This document shows, in pieces, positions 51,545 to 59,533 of a stretch of 64,000 bases of DNA. The notes under the pieces are model-generated. The model worked only from the letters and a program-made list of their open reading frames with translations. It was not told where the DNA came from and did not search any database. The translations under genes and the position numbers were made by a program. The DNA is taken from assembly GCA_002423205.1 (NCBI GenBank), contig DIUZ01000023.1, forward strand, positions 3,996 to 67,995, written 5' to 3'. This DNA comes from Micavibrio sp. UBA6145 (GTDB taxonomy: Bacteria; Pseudomonadota; Alphaproteobacteria; Micavibrionales; UBA1664). Within the stretch, counting starts at the first letter, position 1. Each line of letters opens with the position of its first letter.

Positions 51545-52510
51545 ATGGACGCTATGTGGCTGGATAAACCGGTTTGGATGTGGGCATTGTTTATGGGCAT
51601 CGTCGTGGTGCTGCTCGTGCTCGACCTTGGCGTCCTGAACAAGGGTGACAAGGAAATCTCCGCCAAGCGCGCGATGATCATCTACAGCTTCTATATCGCC
51701 ATGGCCCTGTGCTTCGGCGGATGGATCTGGTCGGAACTGGGCCAGGAAAAGGCCATGCTGTACTTCACGGGCTACGTGATTGAACAGTCGCTTTCGATGG
51801 ATAACCTGTTCGTCATGGCGCTGATCTTCGGGTATTTCGCCATTCCGCGCGCTTACCAGCACCGGGTTTTGTTCTGGGGCATTCTGGGCGTTATCGTTCT
51901 TCGCGGCATCATGATCGCGCTGGGCGCGGCACTGGTCGCCGAATTCCACTGGGTTTTGTACCTGTTCTCGGCCTTCCTGATTTTCAGCGGTTTCAAGATG
52001 CTCAAATCCGACCATGGCAACATGGACATCGAGCACAACCCGATCCTGAAATTCCTGCGCAAGCACGTACCGGTATCCAACCAGCTGCACGGCCATGACT
52101 TCTTCGTGAAGAAAGTTGCCGGCGACGGTTCGGGGCGCATGGTTACGGCGATCACCCCGCTGATGGTTGCCCTGATCCTGATCGAGGCTGCCGACGTTAT
52201 CTTCGCGGTCGACTCGGTTCCGGCCATCTTTGCGCTGACGACGGACACCTACATCATCTACACCTCCAACATCTTTGCCATTCTGGGCCTGCGTACTTTG
52301 TACTTTGCCCTGTCGGCCATGATGGCGCGTTTCGAATACCTGAAATTTGCGCTGGCGGCTGTGCTGATCTTTGTCGGCTCGAAGATCTTCCTGAACGACT
52401 TCGTGTTCGGCGGCGAGAAATTCCCGCCCGTGATCTCGCTTAGCGTGACTTTCGGCCTGCTGGCGGCCGGCGTTATCTACTCGCTGTGGAAGACCCGCAA
52501 AACCGCATGA
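51545..52510 (+). CDS. TerC family membrane protein (Alx-like)
   Basis: TerC/Alx proteins are multi-pass membrane proteins linked to metal (manganese) export and to tellurite or alkaline stress. The 321-residue protein has about nine membrane helices and the family motifs MLYFTGYVIEQSLSMDNLFVMALIFGYF (in part, near residue 78) and ALILIEAADVIFAVDSVPAIFAL (in part, near 215), whose paired acids are the proposed metal site. LRTLYFAL and the final VGSKIFLNDF complete the pattern. The gap to the preceding gene is only 40 bp and cannot hold a yybP-ykoY riboswitch. The stop overlaps the alr start by 4 nt. Confidence 0.92.
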   Translation: MDAMWLDKPVWMWALFMGIVVVLLVLDLGVLNKGDKEISAKRAMIIYSFYIAMALCFGGWIWSELGQEKAMLYFTGYVIEQSLSMDNLFVMALIFGYFAIPRAYQHRVLFWGILGVIVLRGIMIALGAALVAEFHWVLYLFSAFLIFSGFKMLKSDHGNMDIEHNPILKFLRKHVPVSNQLHGHDFFVKKVAGDGSGRMVTAITPLMVALILIEAADVIFAVDSVPAIFALTTDTYIIYTSNIFAILGLRTLYFALSAMMARFEYLKFALAAVLIFVGSKIFLNDFVFGGEKFPPVISLSVTFGLLAAGVIYSLWKTRKTA

Positions 52511-53556
52511 GCGAGCCATCCGGCACCGTTCTAAACATTAATATCGGCGCGATCGTCGAAAACTTTCGCCACTTACGCGACCACGCAGGCACGGAAACAG
52601 CCTGTGTGGTCAAGGCGGATTGCTACGGGTTGGGCGCTGCAAAAATCGTCCACGCCCTGGACCTTGCGGGTGCGCGTGAATTCTTTGTCGCCACTGCCGG
52701 TGAAGGCCGCACGTTACGCGAGATTACCGCCCGCGATATTTACGTACTGGGCGGCATCCATCACGGGGCGCGCGATGATTTCGCCAAATACCGCCTGATC
52801 CCGGTCCTGAATTCCATGTCCGACATCGTTGCGTGGTCGGGGGCTTGCGTACTTCACTTTGACACCGGCATGAACCGGCTAGGCCTGTCGGCGGATGACG
52901 TCGACGGCATTGTGGCGCAGCCGGACCTGCTGGAGCGACTGGACATCAAATTTGGGATGAGCCATTTCGCGTGTTCCGACGAAAAGGACCATCCACTGAA
53001 CGCGGCGCAGGTTGAACGTTTTGGCACGATACAGACCAAGCTTCCCTTTATCCGCCGGTGGTCGATGTGCAATTCGTCGGGCATTTTCAGGGTTGCGCAT
53101 AAATATGATCTGGTCCGCCCCGGCTATGCCCTGTACGGCGGCAACCCCACGCCGGAGACCCGCAACCCGATGCAGCCCGTCGTAACCTTGAACGCCCGGG
53201 TCCTGCAGACCCGTAAGGTCAAGGCGGGCGAAACCATCGGCTACGGTGCCACCCATGAATTTGAGGCCGATACCGAGACCGCCACGCTGGCGTTTGGGTA
53301 TGCGGATGGCTTCCACCGTGGGTATGGCCGGTCGAACCTGTATTACAACGGGGTCGCCTGCCCCATACTGGGCCGTGTATCGATGGACCTGATCAGCGTG
53401 GGCATTGGACATCTGGACCGGAAACCCGCCCCCGGCGACCTTATGGAGGTTTTAGGCCCCCATCAGGACATCGACCAGCTAGCCACCAGCGCCGGGACCA
53501 TCGGGTATGAGATTTTGACCGGTCTTGGCATGCGATACACCCGCCTCTATATATAG
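52507..53556 (+). CDS. alr: Alanine racemase
   Basis: Alanine racemase supplies D-alanine for peptidoglycan. The 349-residue protein has the PLP lysine K36 in VVKADCYGLGA, a variant of the usual VKANAYGHG with the second residue pair altered. HFDTGMNRLGL near residue 117, VRPGYALYGGNP near 200 and LGRVSMDLISVGI in the C-terminal beta domain are standard. The tyrosine base is expected in IGYGATHEFEAD. The start ATG 52507 overlaps the terC stop by 4 nt. CobW follows after 4 bp. Confidence 0.93.
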   Translation: MSEPSGTVLNINIGAIVENFRHLRDHAGTETACVVKADCYGLGAAKIVHALDLAGAREFFVATAGEGRTLREITARDIYVLGGIHHGARDDFAKYRLIPVLNSMSDIVAWSGACVLHFDTGMNRLGLSADDVDGIVAQPDLLERLDIKFGMSHFACSDEKDHPLNAAQVERFGTIQTKLPFIRRWSMCNSSGIFRVAHKYDLVRPGYALYGGNPTPETRNPMQPVVTLNARVLQTRKVKAGETIGYGATHEFEADTETATLAFGYADGFHRGYGRSNLYYNGVACPILGRVSMDLISVGIGHLDRKPAPGDLMEVLGPHQDIDQLATSAGTIGYEILTGLGMRYTRLYI

Positions 53557-53560
53557 CCGC

Positions 53561-54538
53561 ATGAGCAAGCAAATCCCCGTTACCGTCCTGACCGGTTACC
53601 TTGGCGCAGGAAAGACCACCCTTTTGAACCGCATTCTGTCGGAGCCGCACGGCAAGAAGTTTGCCGTCATCATCAATGAGTTCGGTTCTGTCGGCGTGGA
53701 TAACGACCTTGTGGTCGGCGTGGACGAAGAAGTATTCGAGATGAACAACGGGTGCATCTGCTGCACCGTGCGCGGCGACCTGATCCGTATCATCTCGGGC
53801 CTTATGCGCCGCGGCCTCGACAAGTTCGACGGCATCATCGTTGAAACCACCGGCCTTGCCGACCCGGCACCGGTTGCGCAGACATTCTTCATGGACGACG
53901 ATGTTAAAAAGGCTACGCGCCTTGACGCGGTGGTGACGGTTGTCGATGCCAAGCATGTGTTGCAGCGCCTGAAAGATTCACCCGAGGCCGAAGACCAGAT
54001 TGCGTTTGCCGACATCATCGTGCTGAACAAGATGGACATGGTGACGGCAGATGAGCTGGCCGCGGTTGAAAGCGCGATCAACGCCATCAACCCGTACGCA
54101 CAGGTGCACAAGACCACGAACAGCCAGATCGCACTGGACAAGGTGCTTGATAAAGGCGCGTTCGACCTGAACCGTATTCTTGAGATCGAACCCGCCTTCC
54201 TTGAAGGCAAGCACAGCCATAACCACGACAGCGCCGTCAAAAGCGTTGCCCTGCAATCGGACAAGCCCCTGATCATGGGCCGGTTTGAACAGTGGATGAG
54301 CGAAGTTCTGGCTGAACAGGGCCCCAACATCCTGCGGTCCAAGGGTGTTCTGAATATCCGCAATTCCCCGCGCCGTTTTGTTTTTCAGGCCGTGCACATG
54401 ATTTCGGATTCCGCGCCGGGCAATGCCTGGAAAGACGGTGAGAAGAAAACCAGCAAGCTGGTCTTCATCGGTCGCAACCTTGACAAAGCAGCCCTGCAAA
54501 AGGGTTTCGAGGACTGCCTTGAACAACTCGCCGCTTAA
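53561..54538 (+). CDS. CobW/COG0523-family GTP-dependent metal chaperone
   Basis: COG0523 proteins are P-loop GTPases that insert metals such as zinc into client enzymes. The 325-residue protein has Walker A GYLGAGKTTLL (residues 12-22), the metal motif GCICC at 64-68 (CxCC), ETTGLADPAPV, and VLNKMDMV for guanine recognition. A His-rich stretch, GKHSHNHDS, lies near residue 220, another typical metal-binding element. I use ATG 53561 (MSKQIPVT). The 3' end overlaps a WD40 gene by 20 nt. No Zur box was recognised, so regulation is unknown. Confidence 0.9.
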   Translation: MSKQIPVTVLTGYLGAGKTTLLNRILSEPHGKKFAVIINEFGSVGVDNDLVVGVDEEVFEMNNGCICCTVRGDLIRIISGLMRRGLDKFDGIIVETTGLADPAPVAQTFFMDDDVKKATRLDAVVTVVDAKHVLQRLKDSPEAEDQIAFADIIVLNKMDMVTADELAAVESAINAINPYAQVHKTTNSQIALDKVLDKGAFDLNRILEIEPAFLEGKHSHNHDSAVKSVALQSDKPLIMGRFEQWMSEVLAEQGPNILRSKGVLNIRNSPRRFVFQAVHMISDSAPGNAWKDGEKKTSKLVFIGRNLDKAALQKGFEDCLEQLAA

Positions 54539-55517
54539 AGCCAACGGCTATACATTCGACGCACCGGTCAACAGCGTTGCCTTCACACTGGATGGCAGCG
54601 GTTATGCGTTTGGTCTGGGTAACGGCAATGTCGTGATGTTTCATGACAATGTGCAGAAAACGGTACAGGTCCATAGTGGTGCCGTGCCTGCGCTTCGTGC
54701 TTACGATGACGGTTTTATTTCCCTGTCGGATGACGGAACGCTGAAAACCATCGCACTGGACGGCACGGTTAAAGATTTCGCCGATTTCAAAGGCGCTTGG
54801 ACCGAAAGACTGGCTGTGCATGCGAATGGCAGCGTGGCCGTGGCCGTCGGTAAACACATCCATCTGTGGACGCGCCGCGAATCCGAGCCGAAAATACTGG
54901 GTCCGCATGACGGGTCCGTGACGGATATCTGCTTTGCGCCGGACGGCATGGGGCTTGCCGCATCGCACCGCGACGGCGTGACATTGTGGGCATGGCCACA
55001 TTTTGAACCGCAGCCCATGCGCCTTGCCTGGAAGGGTGCGCATCTGGCCGTTACCATTTCCGCCGATAAAAAATGGATCGTCACCGCAATGCAGGAAGGC
55101 GCGATCCATCTGTGGAACGTGCCGCTGAAGCGCGATTACCAGATGAGCGGTTACTGGACCAAGCCAACGCAGATGGCCTGGAGCGCAGATCGCAAATGGC
55201 TCGGCACTTCGGGTTCGGAATCCGTCATCATCTGGCCGTTCGATAAAATGGGCCCGGAAGGGCGTGAACCGGTTCAGCTTGGCTGGTCGAACACCACGTT
55301 CGTGACCGCGCTTGCATCCCACCACGAAGAGCCGGTGATGGCTGCCGGATTTGAAGATGGCGCTGTGATATTACTGGACCTTCAGAACAAGAAGGCCTTC
55401 AACGCAGCGACCCCGTCAGGCCACCCCGTGACGGCGATCACATTCTCGCCCATCGGTACGGCCTTTATCGCCGGGACCGCCAAGGGCGGCGGCGTGCTGT
55501 TCACTTTCGATTCATAA
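54519..55517 (+). CDS. WD40 repeat protein coupled to the CobW GTPase
   Basis: This 332-residue protein has WD40-type beta-propeller repeats throughout, for example NSVAFTLDGSGYAFGLGNGNVVMF, VTDICFAPDGMGLAASHRDGVTLWAW (in part) and TALASHHEEPVMAAGFEDGAVILLD (in part). No signal peptide is seen. There is no ATG near the right place. TTG at 54519 with GAGG six bases upstream gives MNNSPLKANGYTFDAP, and this lies within the last 20 nt of the CobW gene. The pair therefore looks translationally coupled. WD40 proteins next to COG0523 GTPases recur in alphaproteobacteria, so this may be a metal-chaperone partner or scaffold. Confidence 0.82.
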   Translation: MNNSPLKANGYTFDAPVNSVAFTLDGSGYAFGLGNGNVVMFHDNVQKTVQVHSGAVPALRAYDDGFISLSDDGTLKTIALDGTVKDFADFKGAWTERLAVHANGSVAVAVGKHIHLWTRRESEPKILGPHDGSVTDICFAPDGMGLAASHRDGVTLWAWPHFEPQPMRLAWKGAHLAVTISADKKWIVTAMQEGAIHLWNVPLKRDYQMSGYWTKPTQMAWSADRKWLGTSGSESVIIWPFDKMGPEGREPVQLGWSNTTFVTALASHHEEPVMAAGFEDGAVILLDLQNKKAFNAATPSGHPVTAITFSPIGTAFIAGTAKGGGVLFTFDS

Positions 55518-55675
55518 TCACATGACAAATTGTCGCAGGTGCCCGTAAACCCCGTAAATCCGGGGCGTCGCTGACTCCCGGCATACGCGCGGACTCATGC
55601 GCGGTGACGCCATATGTATTAAAATCATGACTCGAGCCAAGGGAATTTAACAGCTTACAAAGGGTCAAATTGCCC

Positions 55676-56743
55676 ATGATGCCCCGTGTCATTGAACGTC
55701 TTATCCATAAGATCGAAGACGATGTTAAAAAGTTCTCCAAGGACAATGAGACCATCGCCAGCCAGACCAACATGCTGGCCCTGAACGCCACTATCGAAGC
55801 CGCAAGGTCGGGTGAAGCAGGCCGCGGCTTTATCGTTGTTGCGAACGAAGTGAAGTCCCTCGCCAAGCAGGCCAAGGAAAATTCAGACAAGTTTAAATCG
55901 TTGATTATCAAGCGGATCGGTTACGGCATTGATATAACGGAAAAGATGGTCCAGCAGGTCGAGGGCGGTCGCCTGACCGACATGGCGCAGACGCTGGTCC
56001 AGATCATCGTGCGCAATTTGTATGAGCGTACCGCCGATTGCCGGTGGTGGGCGACAGATGAGGCATTCTGGCGCTGTGTCGAAGACCAAAGTTCAGAAAA
56101 TCGCCAGCATGCGACAAACCGCCTCGGCGTCATTAACAAGTTTTACGGCGTATACATGAACCTTGTCCTGACCGATCAAGATGGAAATGTTCTGGCCACA
56201 TCGCGGCCTGAGCTGTTTCCCGGCGCGGTTGGCGCGAATGTGAAAAAAGAACGCTGGTTTTTCGAGGCCATGAACACACAGAGCGGTGCCGATTACATCG
56301 TGGACGAGATCCACAATTCGGCCATTCACAACAACAATATGGCCGCCGTGTATTCGGCGGCGGTACGCCGCCACGGTGAATTGCAGGGCGAAGCTTTGGG
56401 CGTGCTTGGCGTTTTCTTTGACTGGGGTCCGCAATCGCGCAGTATCGTCGTCAACGAACCGACCCTGACCGAAGATGAAAAAACGCGCACCCGCGTCCTG
56501 CTTCTGGACGGCCAGCAGCGCATTATCCAGTCATCGGACAGCATGGGCATTTACACCCAGTACGATCTGCAGACCGGCGGTCAGCAGCATGGAAGTTATT
56601 ACGATGCGGCGGGCAACCTTGTCGCGTTCGCAAAAACCATTGGTTACGAGGAATATGACGGCCTTGGCTGGTACGGGGTCATCATTCAGAAACCGGTCAG
56701 CCGTGAAGAGATTGAAAAAAAACTTACGGATGACGGTATCTAA
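55676..56743 (+). CDS. Cytosolic chemoreceptor-tip protein with C-terminal sensor domain
   Basis: This 355-residue protein has no membrane segment. Residues 15-70 match the signalling hairpin tip of methyl-accepting chemotaxis proteins: ASQTNMLALNATIEAARSGEAGRGF (in part), then VVANEVKSLAKQAKENS. Only the tip is present; no HAMP or methylation helices precede it. Residues 100-345 look like a PDC/Cache-type ligand-binding domain (VNLVLTDQDGN-like, LATSRPELFPG, then AIHNNNMAAVYSAAVRRHG and RVLLLDGQQRIIQSSDSMGI). The domain order, output first and sensor last, is opposite to normal receptors. It precedes amtB, separated by a terminator. The function is unknown. Confidence 0.65.
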   Translation: MMPRVIERLIHKIEDDVKKFSKDNETIASQTNMLALNATIEAARSGEAGRGFIVVANEVKSLAKQAKENSDKFKSLIIKRIGYGIDITEKMVQQVEGGRLTDMAQTLVQIIVRNLYERTADCRWWATDEAFWRCVEDQSSENRQHATNRLGVINKFYGVYMNLVLTDQDGNVLATSRPELFPGAVGANVKKERWFFEAMNTQSGADYIVDEIHNSAIHNNNMAAVYSAAVRRHGELQGEALGVLGVFFDWGPQSRSIVVNEPTLTEDEKTRTRVLLLDGQQRIIQSSDSMGIYTQYDLQTGGQQHGSYYDAAGNLVAFAKTIGYEEYDGLGWYGVIIQKPVSREEIEKKLTDDGI

Positions 56744-56752
56744 TTAAGTACG

Positions 56753-56779
56753 GCGCATGTATGGAGCATGCGCTTTTTT
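56753..56779 (+). terminator. Rho-independent terminator before amtB
   Basis: GCGCATG (56753-56759) pairs with CATGCGC (56767-56773) around TATGGAG and is followed by six T residues. It lies 10 bp after the chemoreceptor-tip gene stop. Confidence 0.85.
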
Positions 56780-56818
56780 ATTGCCTACCACTGACACGTC
56801 AAAAAAAGGGAGAATGTA

Positions 56819-58153
56819 ATGCTTAAAAAATTGAACCTCAAACTGCTGGGAGCCGTCAGCGCGCTGATGTGTTTCGCCGCGCCTGCGTTCGCGCAAGCGG
56901 CACCGGCCATCGACAAGGGCGATACGGCATGGATGCTTGTATCATCCCTGCTCGTCCTTATGATGACCCTGCCCGGTCTTGCACTGTTCTACGGCGGCCT
57001 GGTCCGCAAGGACAACGTTCTGGCCGTTCTGATGCAGACGCTGGCTGTCGCGTGCATCGTCAGCCTTATCTGGCCGATCGTCACCTATTCCCTGGCTTTC
57101 ACCGAAGGCAACGGCTGGGCCGGCGGTCTTTCGAAAGTATTCCTGAAGGGCGTTACGGTTGACTCGGTCACCGGCACCATTCCGGAAACCGTGTTCATGC
57201 TGTTCCAGATGAAATTCGCGATCATCACCTGCGCGATTATCCTGGGCTCCATTGCGGACCGTATCAAATTCTCGGCCGTGCTTGTATTCACGGTCCTGTG
57301 GTCGATCTTCGTGTACGCACCGATCGCTCACTGGGTCTGGGGTCCGGGTGGTTTCCTGGGCGGCGTCGGGCTTCCTGACTATAAGGGTCTTCTGGGTTAC
57401 GGCGTTGCGCTTGATTTCGCAGGCGGCACAGTCGTGCACATTTCCTCGGGCGTTGCCGGTCTTGTCGCCGCGCTGGTCCTTGGCAAATCGGTGCAGGTAT
57501 CCCAATCGTCTTCCAACAACCTGATCCTGTCGGTCATCGGCGGCGCAATGCTGTGGGTTGGCTGGTTCGGTTTCAACGCAGGCTCGACGCTTGCCGCCAA
57601 CAATCTGGCTGGCATGGCGTTCCTGGTTACCAACACGGCGGCTGCTACGGCCTGCCTTGCATGGGTCCTGCTTGAGTGGATGGTCAAGGGCAAACCGTCG
57701 GTCGCAGGTGGCCTGTCCGGCTTCGTTGCCGGTCTGGTTGCGATTACGCCGGGTTCGGGCTTCGTCGATTTCGGCGCAAGCATCGTGTTCGGTATCGCGG
57801 CTTCGGTGTTCTGCTTCTTCGCTGTCGCCTTCATGAAAGAACGCCTTGGTTACGACGACAGCCTTGATGCCTTTGGCATTCACGGCGTCGGCGGCATCGT
57901 GGGCGCCCTGCTCACGGGTGTGTGCGCATCGCCCGCAATCAACCCGGCTGGTGTCGGCCTTCTGGCTGGCAACTCGAACCAGGTTATCGCGCAGGCGCTG
58001 GCCGTTCTGGTGACCATGGCCTACTCGGCTGCTGGTACATTCGTGATCCTGACACTGCTCAAATACACGATCGGTATTCGTGTTGACGAGCACACCGAGC
58101 GTTCGGGCCTGGACATGGCCCTGCACGGTGAAAAGGTCCATGTTTATAACTAA
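56819..58153 (+). CDS. amtB: Ammonium transporter
   Basis: Amt proteins are trimeric ammonium channels of the inner membrane. The 444-residue protein begins with a signal peptide (residues 1-26, APAFAQA), then eleven membrane helices: SLLVLMMTLPGLALFYGGLVRKDNVL (in part), FAIITCAIILGSIADRIKF, GGTVVHISSGVAGLVAALVLG (in part) with the pore histidine, FNAGSTLAANNLAGMAF, and IHGVGGIVGALLTGV with the second pore histidine near residue 360. GGGAG-type ribosome site (GGGAGAAT) precedes the ATG. No glnK gene is next to it, although the two are paired in most bacteria. A terminator follows. Confidence 0.96.
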   Translation: MLKKLNLKLLGAVSALMCFAAPAFAQAAPAIDKGDTAWMLVSSLLVLMMTLPGLALFYGGLVRKDNVLAVLMQTLAVACIVSLIWPIVTYSLAFTEGNGWAGGLSKVFLKGVTVDSVTGTIPETVFMLFQMKFAIITCAIILGSIADRIKFSAVLVFTVLWSIFVYAPIAHWVWGPGGFLGGVGLPDYKGLLGYGVALDFAGGTVVHISSGVAGLVAALVLGKSVQVSQSSSNNLILSVIGGAMLWVGWFGFNAGSTLAANNLAGMAFLVTNTAAATACLAWVLLEWMVKGKPSVAGGLSGFVAGLVAITPGSGFVDFGASIVFGIAASVFCFFAVAFMKERLGYDDSLDAFGIHGVGGIVGALLTGVCASPAINPAGVGLLAGNSNQVIAQALAVLVTMAYSAAGTFVILTLLKYTIGIRVDEHTERSGLDMALHGEKVHVYN

Positions 58154-58170
58154 GATATGATCTTTGAAGA

Positions 58171-58198
58171 AAGGGTCCCGGTTTGGGGCCCTTTTTTT
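58171..58198 (+). terminator. Rho-independent terminator after amtB
   Basis: AAGGGTCCC (58171-58179) pairs with GGGGCCCTT (58184-58192) with one G-T pair, followed by a run of seven T. It lies 18 bp after the amtB stop and partly overlaps the end of the convergent rRNA methyltransferase gene. Confidence 0.85.
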
Positions 58199-59465
58199 AT
58201 GATTGCTTGGTGAACAGCGCGACGAGTTCAACGTGGTGCGACCATGTGAACTGGTCAATCACGCGCACGCTTTCAAGACGGTAACCGCCGTCCACCAGCG
58301 TGCGGGCATCGCGGGCGAAGGTGGCCGGGTTGCAAGATACGCCGATGACAACCGGCGTGCGCGCGGATGCCAGCATCTTGACCTGTTCCTGTGCGCCGGC
58401 ACGCGGGGGATCGAATACGATGGCGTCGTAACGATTGGCATCTTCACGGCGGATCGGGTTTTTAAACAGATCGCGGCGCTGGACCTTCAGTGGCTTGATG
58501 CCTTTTGATTTATCGAGCGCAGTGATGGCGGGGCCAACACTTTCGTAGGCGTCAACGGAGCCACGTTCCAGCATCGGGCCGGTGAACGTACCGCAACCGC
58601 AAAACAGATCCGCGAATTTGCCTTTTTCCGGCATTAATTCCATGACCGCATCGACCAGTGCCTTTTCACCGGCTTTGGTCGGCTGCAAAAACGCGAGCGG
58701 TGGCAGTGAGACGTTGAGTTCACCGAACTTCGCGCGCAGCGGTTCGATCTCGATCATTACTTCAATGGAGTCGCGTTCGCGCGCGCGCCATGAGATACGG
58801 TTGATCTTGGAATTATGCGCCATGGACGCGATGGCTTCGCGCACCGGCATATCAGGTTTACCCTTTTTGCCGACACCGCCGGTGATGACCATTTCAAACT
58901 GGCCATTCACATACTGCAAAAACACGTCGGCGGATTTGCCTTCCTGTAAAATCGGGATCAGCAGCTGTGTCAGTTTGCGGCGCAGGCCCATGATGGCAGG
59001 GTCGGCGACAAGGCATGTGTCGATATTGGTGACCTGATGGCTGCGGCGTTTGTAATAGCCGAGCGTGACGACATTATTTTTCTTGTAAGCCGCAAAGGTG
59101 GCGCGGCGGCGGGTGCCGGCGGGCAAGAATACGGGGTCGAGCCAGACTTTGGGCTTCAGGCCCTTTTTGGCCAGCGCGTCGCGGACGATTTCCTGCTTCC
59201 AGTCCCGGTAATACTGGTCTTCGGCGTGCTGCATGGTGCAGCCGCCGCATAAGTCATAATACGGACACGGGGCCGGGACCCGGTGGGGGGATGCCGTTTT
59301 GACCTCCACCAGGTCACCGCGCATGACGCCGTCGTCCCCGCGGCGGATTACGGCCTGTACGGCGTCGCCCGGCAGGGTCCGGTCCACGTAGATACGCCCC
59401 CGCGAGGAGTCGTGGACCCCGTCGCCTTTGGGGCCAAGTTCGTGAATTGTCAGATCGCCTGCCAT
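58197..59465 (-). CDS. RlmD/RumA-like 23S rRNA (uracil-5-)-methyltransferase
   Basis: RlmD-type enzymes methylate C5 of a uridine in 23S rRNA using SAM. The 422-residue protein starts with a TRAM domain (residues 1-55). The iron-sulfur ligands are C67, C73 and C76 in CPYYDLCGGC, with a fourth cysteine further on (DTCLVAD). The methyltransferase core includes GKFADLFCGCGTFTGPML near residue 285, FDPPRAGAQEQ, and the catalytic cysteine in VVIGVSCNPATFARD. The group also covers TrmA-like tRNA enzymes, so the exact uridine is not certain. It is convergent with amtB and divergent from the glutamine synthetase homologue. Confidence 0.88.
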   Translation of the reverse strand: MAGDLTIHELGPKGDGVHDSSRGRIYVDRTLPGDAVQAVIRRGDDGVMRGDLVEVKTASPHRVPAPCPYYDLCGGCTMQHAEDQYYRDWKQEIVRDALAKKGLKPKVWLDPVFLPAGTRRRATFAAYKKNNVVTLGYYKRRSHQVTNIDTCLVADPAIMGLRRKLTQLLIPILQEGKSADVFLQYVNGQFEMVITGGVGKKGKPDMPVREAIASMAHNSKINRISWRARERDSIEVMIEIEPLRAKFGELNVSLPPLAFLQPTKAGEKALVDAVMELMPEKGKFADLFCGCGTFTGPMLERGSVDAYESVGPAITALDKSKGIKPLKVQRRDLFKNPIRREDANRYDAIVFDPPRAGAQEQVKMLASARTPVVIGVSCNPATFARDARTLVDGGYRLESVRVIDQFTWSHHVELVALFTKQS

Positions 59466-59533
59466 GGCCGGGTTTATAGGCTATTTTGCGCCCTCTGGTC
59501 AAAAGAAGGGTTTTCTTCTATTCTTTGGCCATC

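Noticed and set aside
56942..58258. Long open frame antisense to amtB (438 codons)
   Set aside because: The plus-strand amtB is certain; the antisense product is rich in His, Arg and Gln with no motif.
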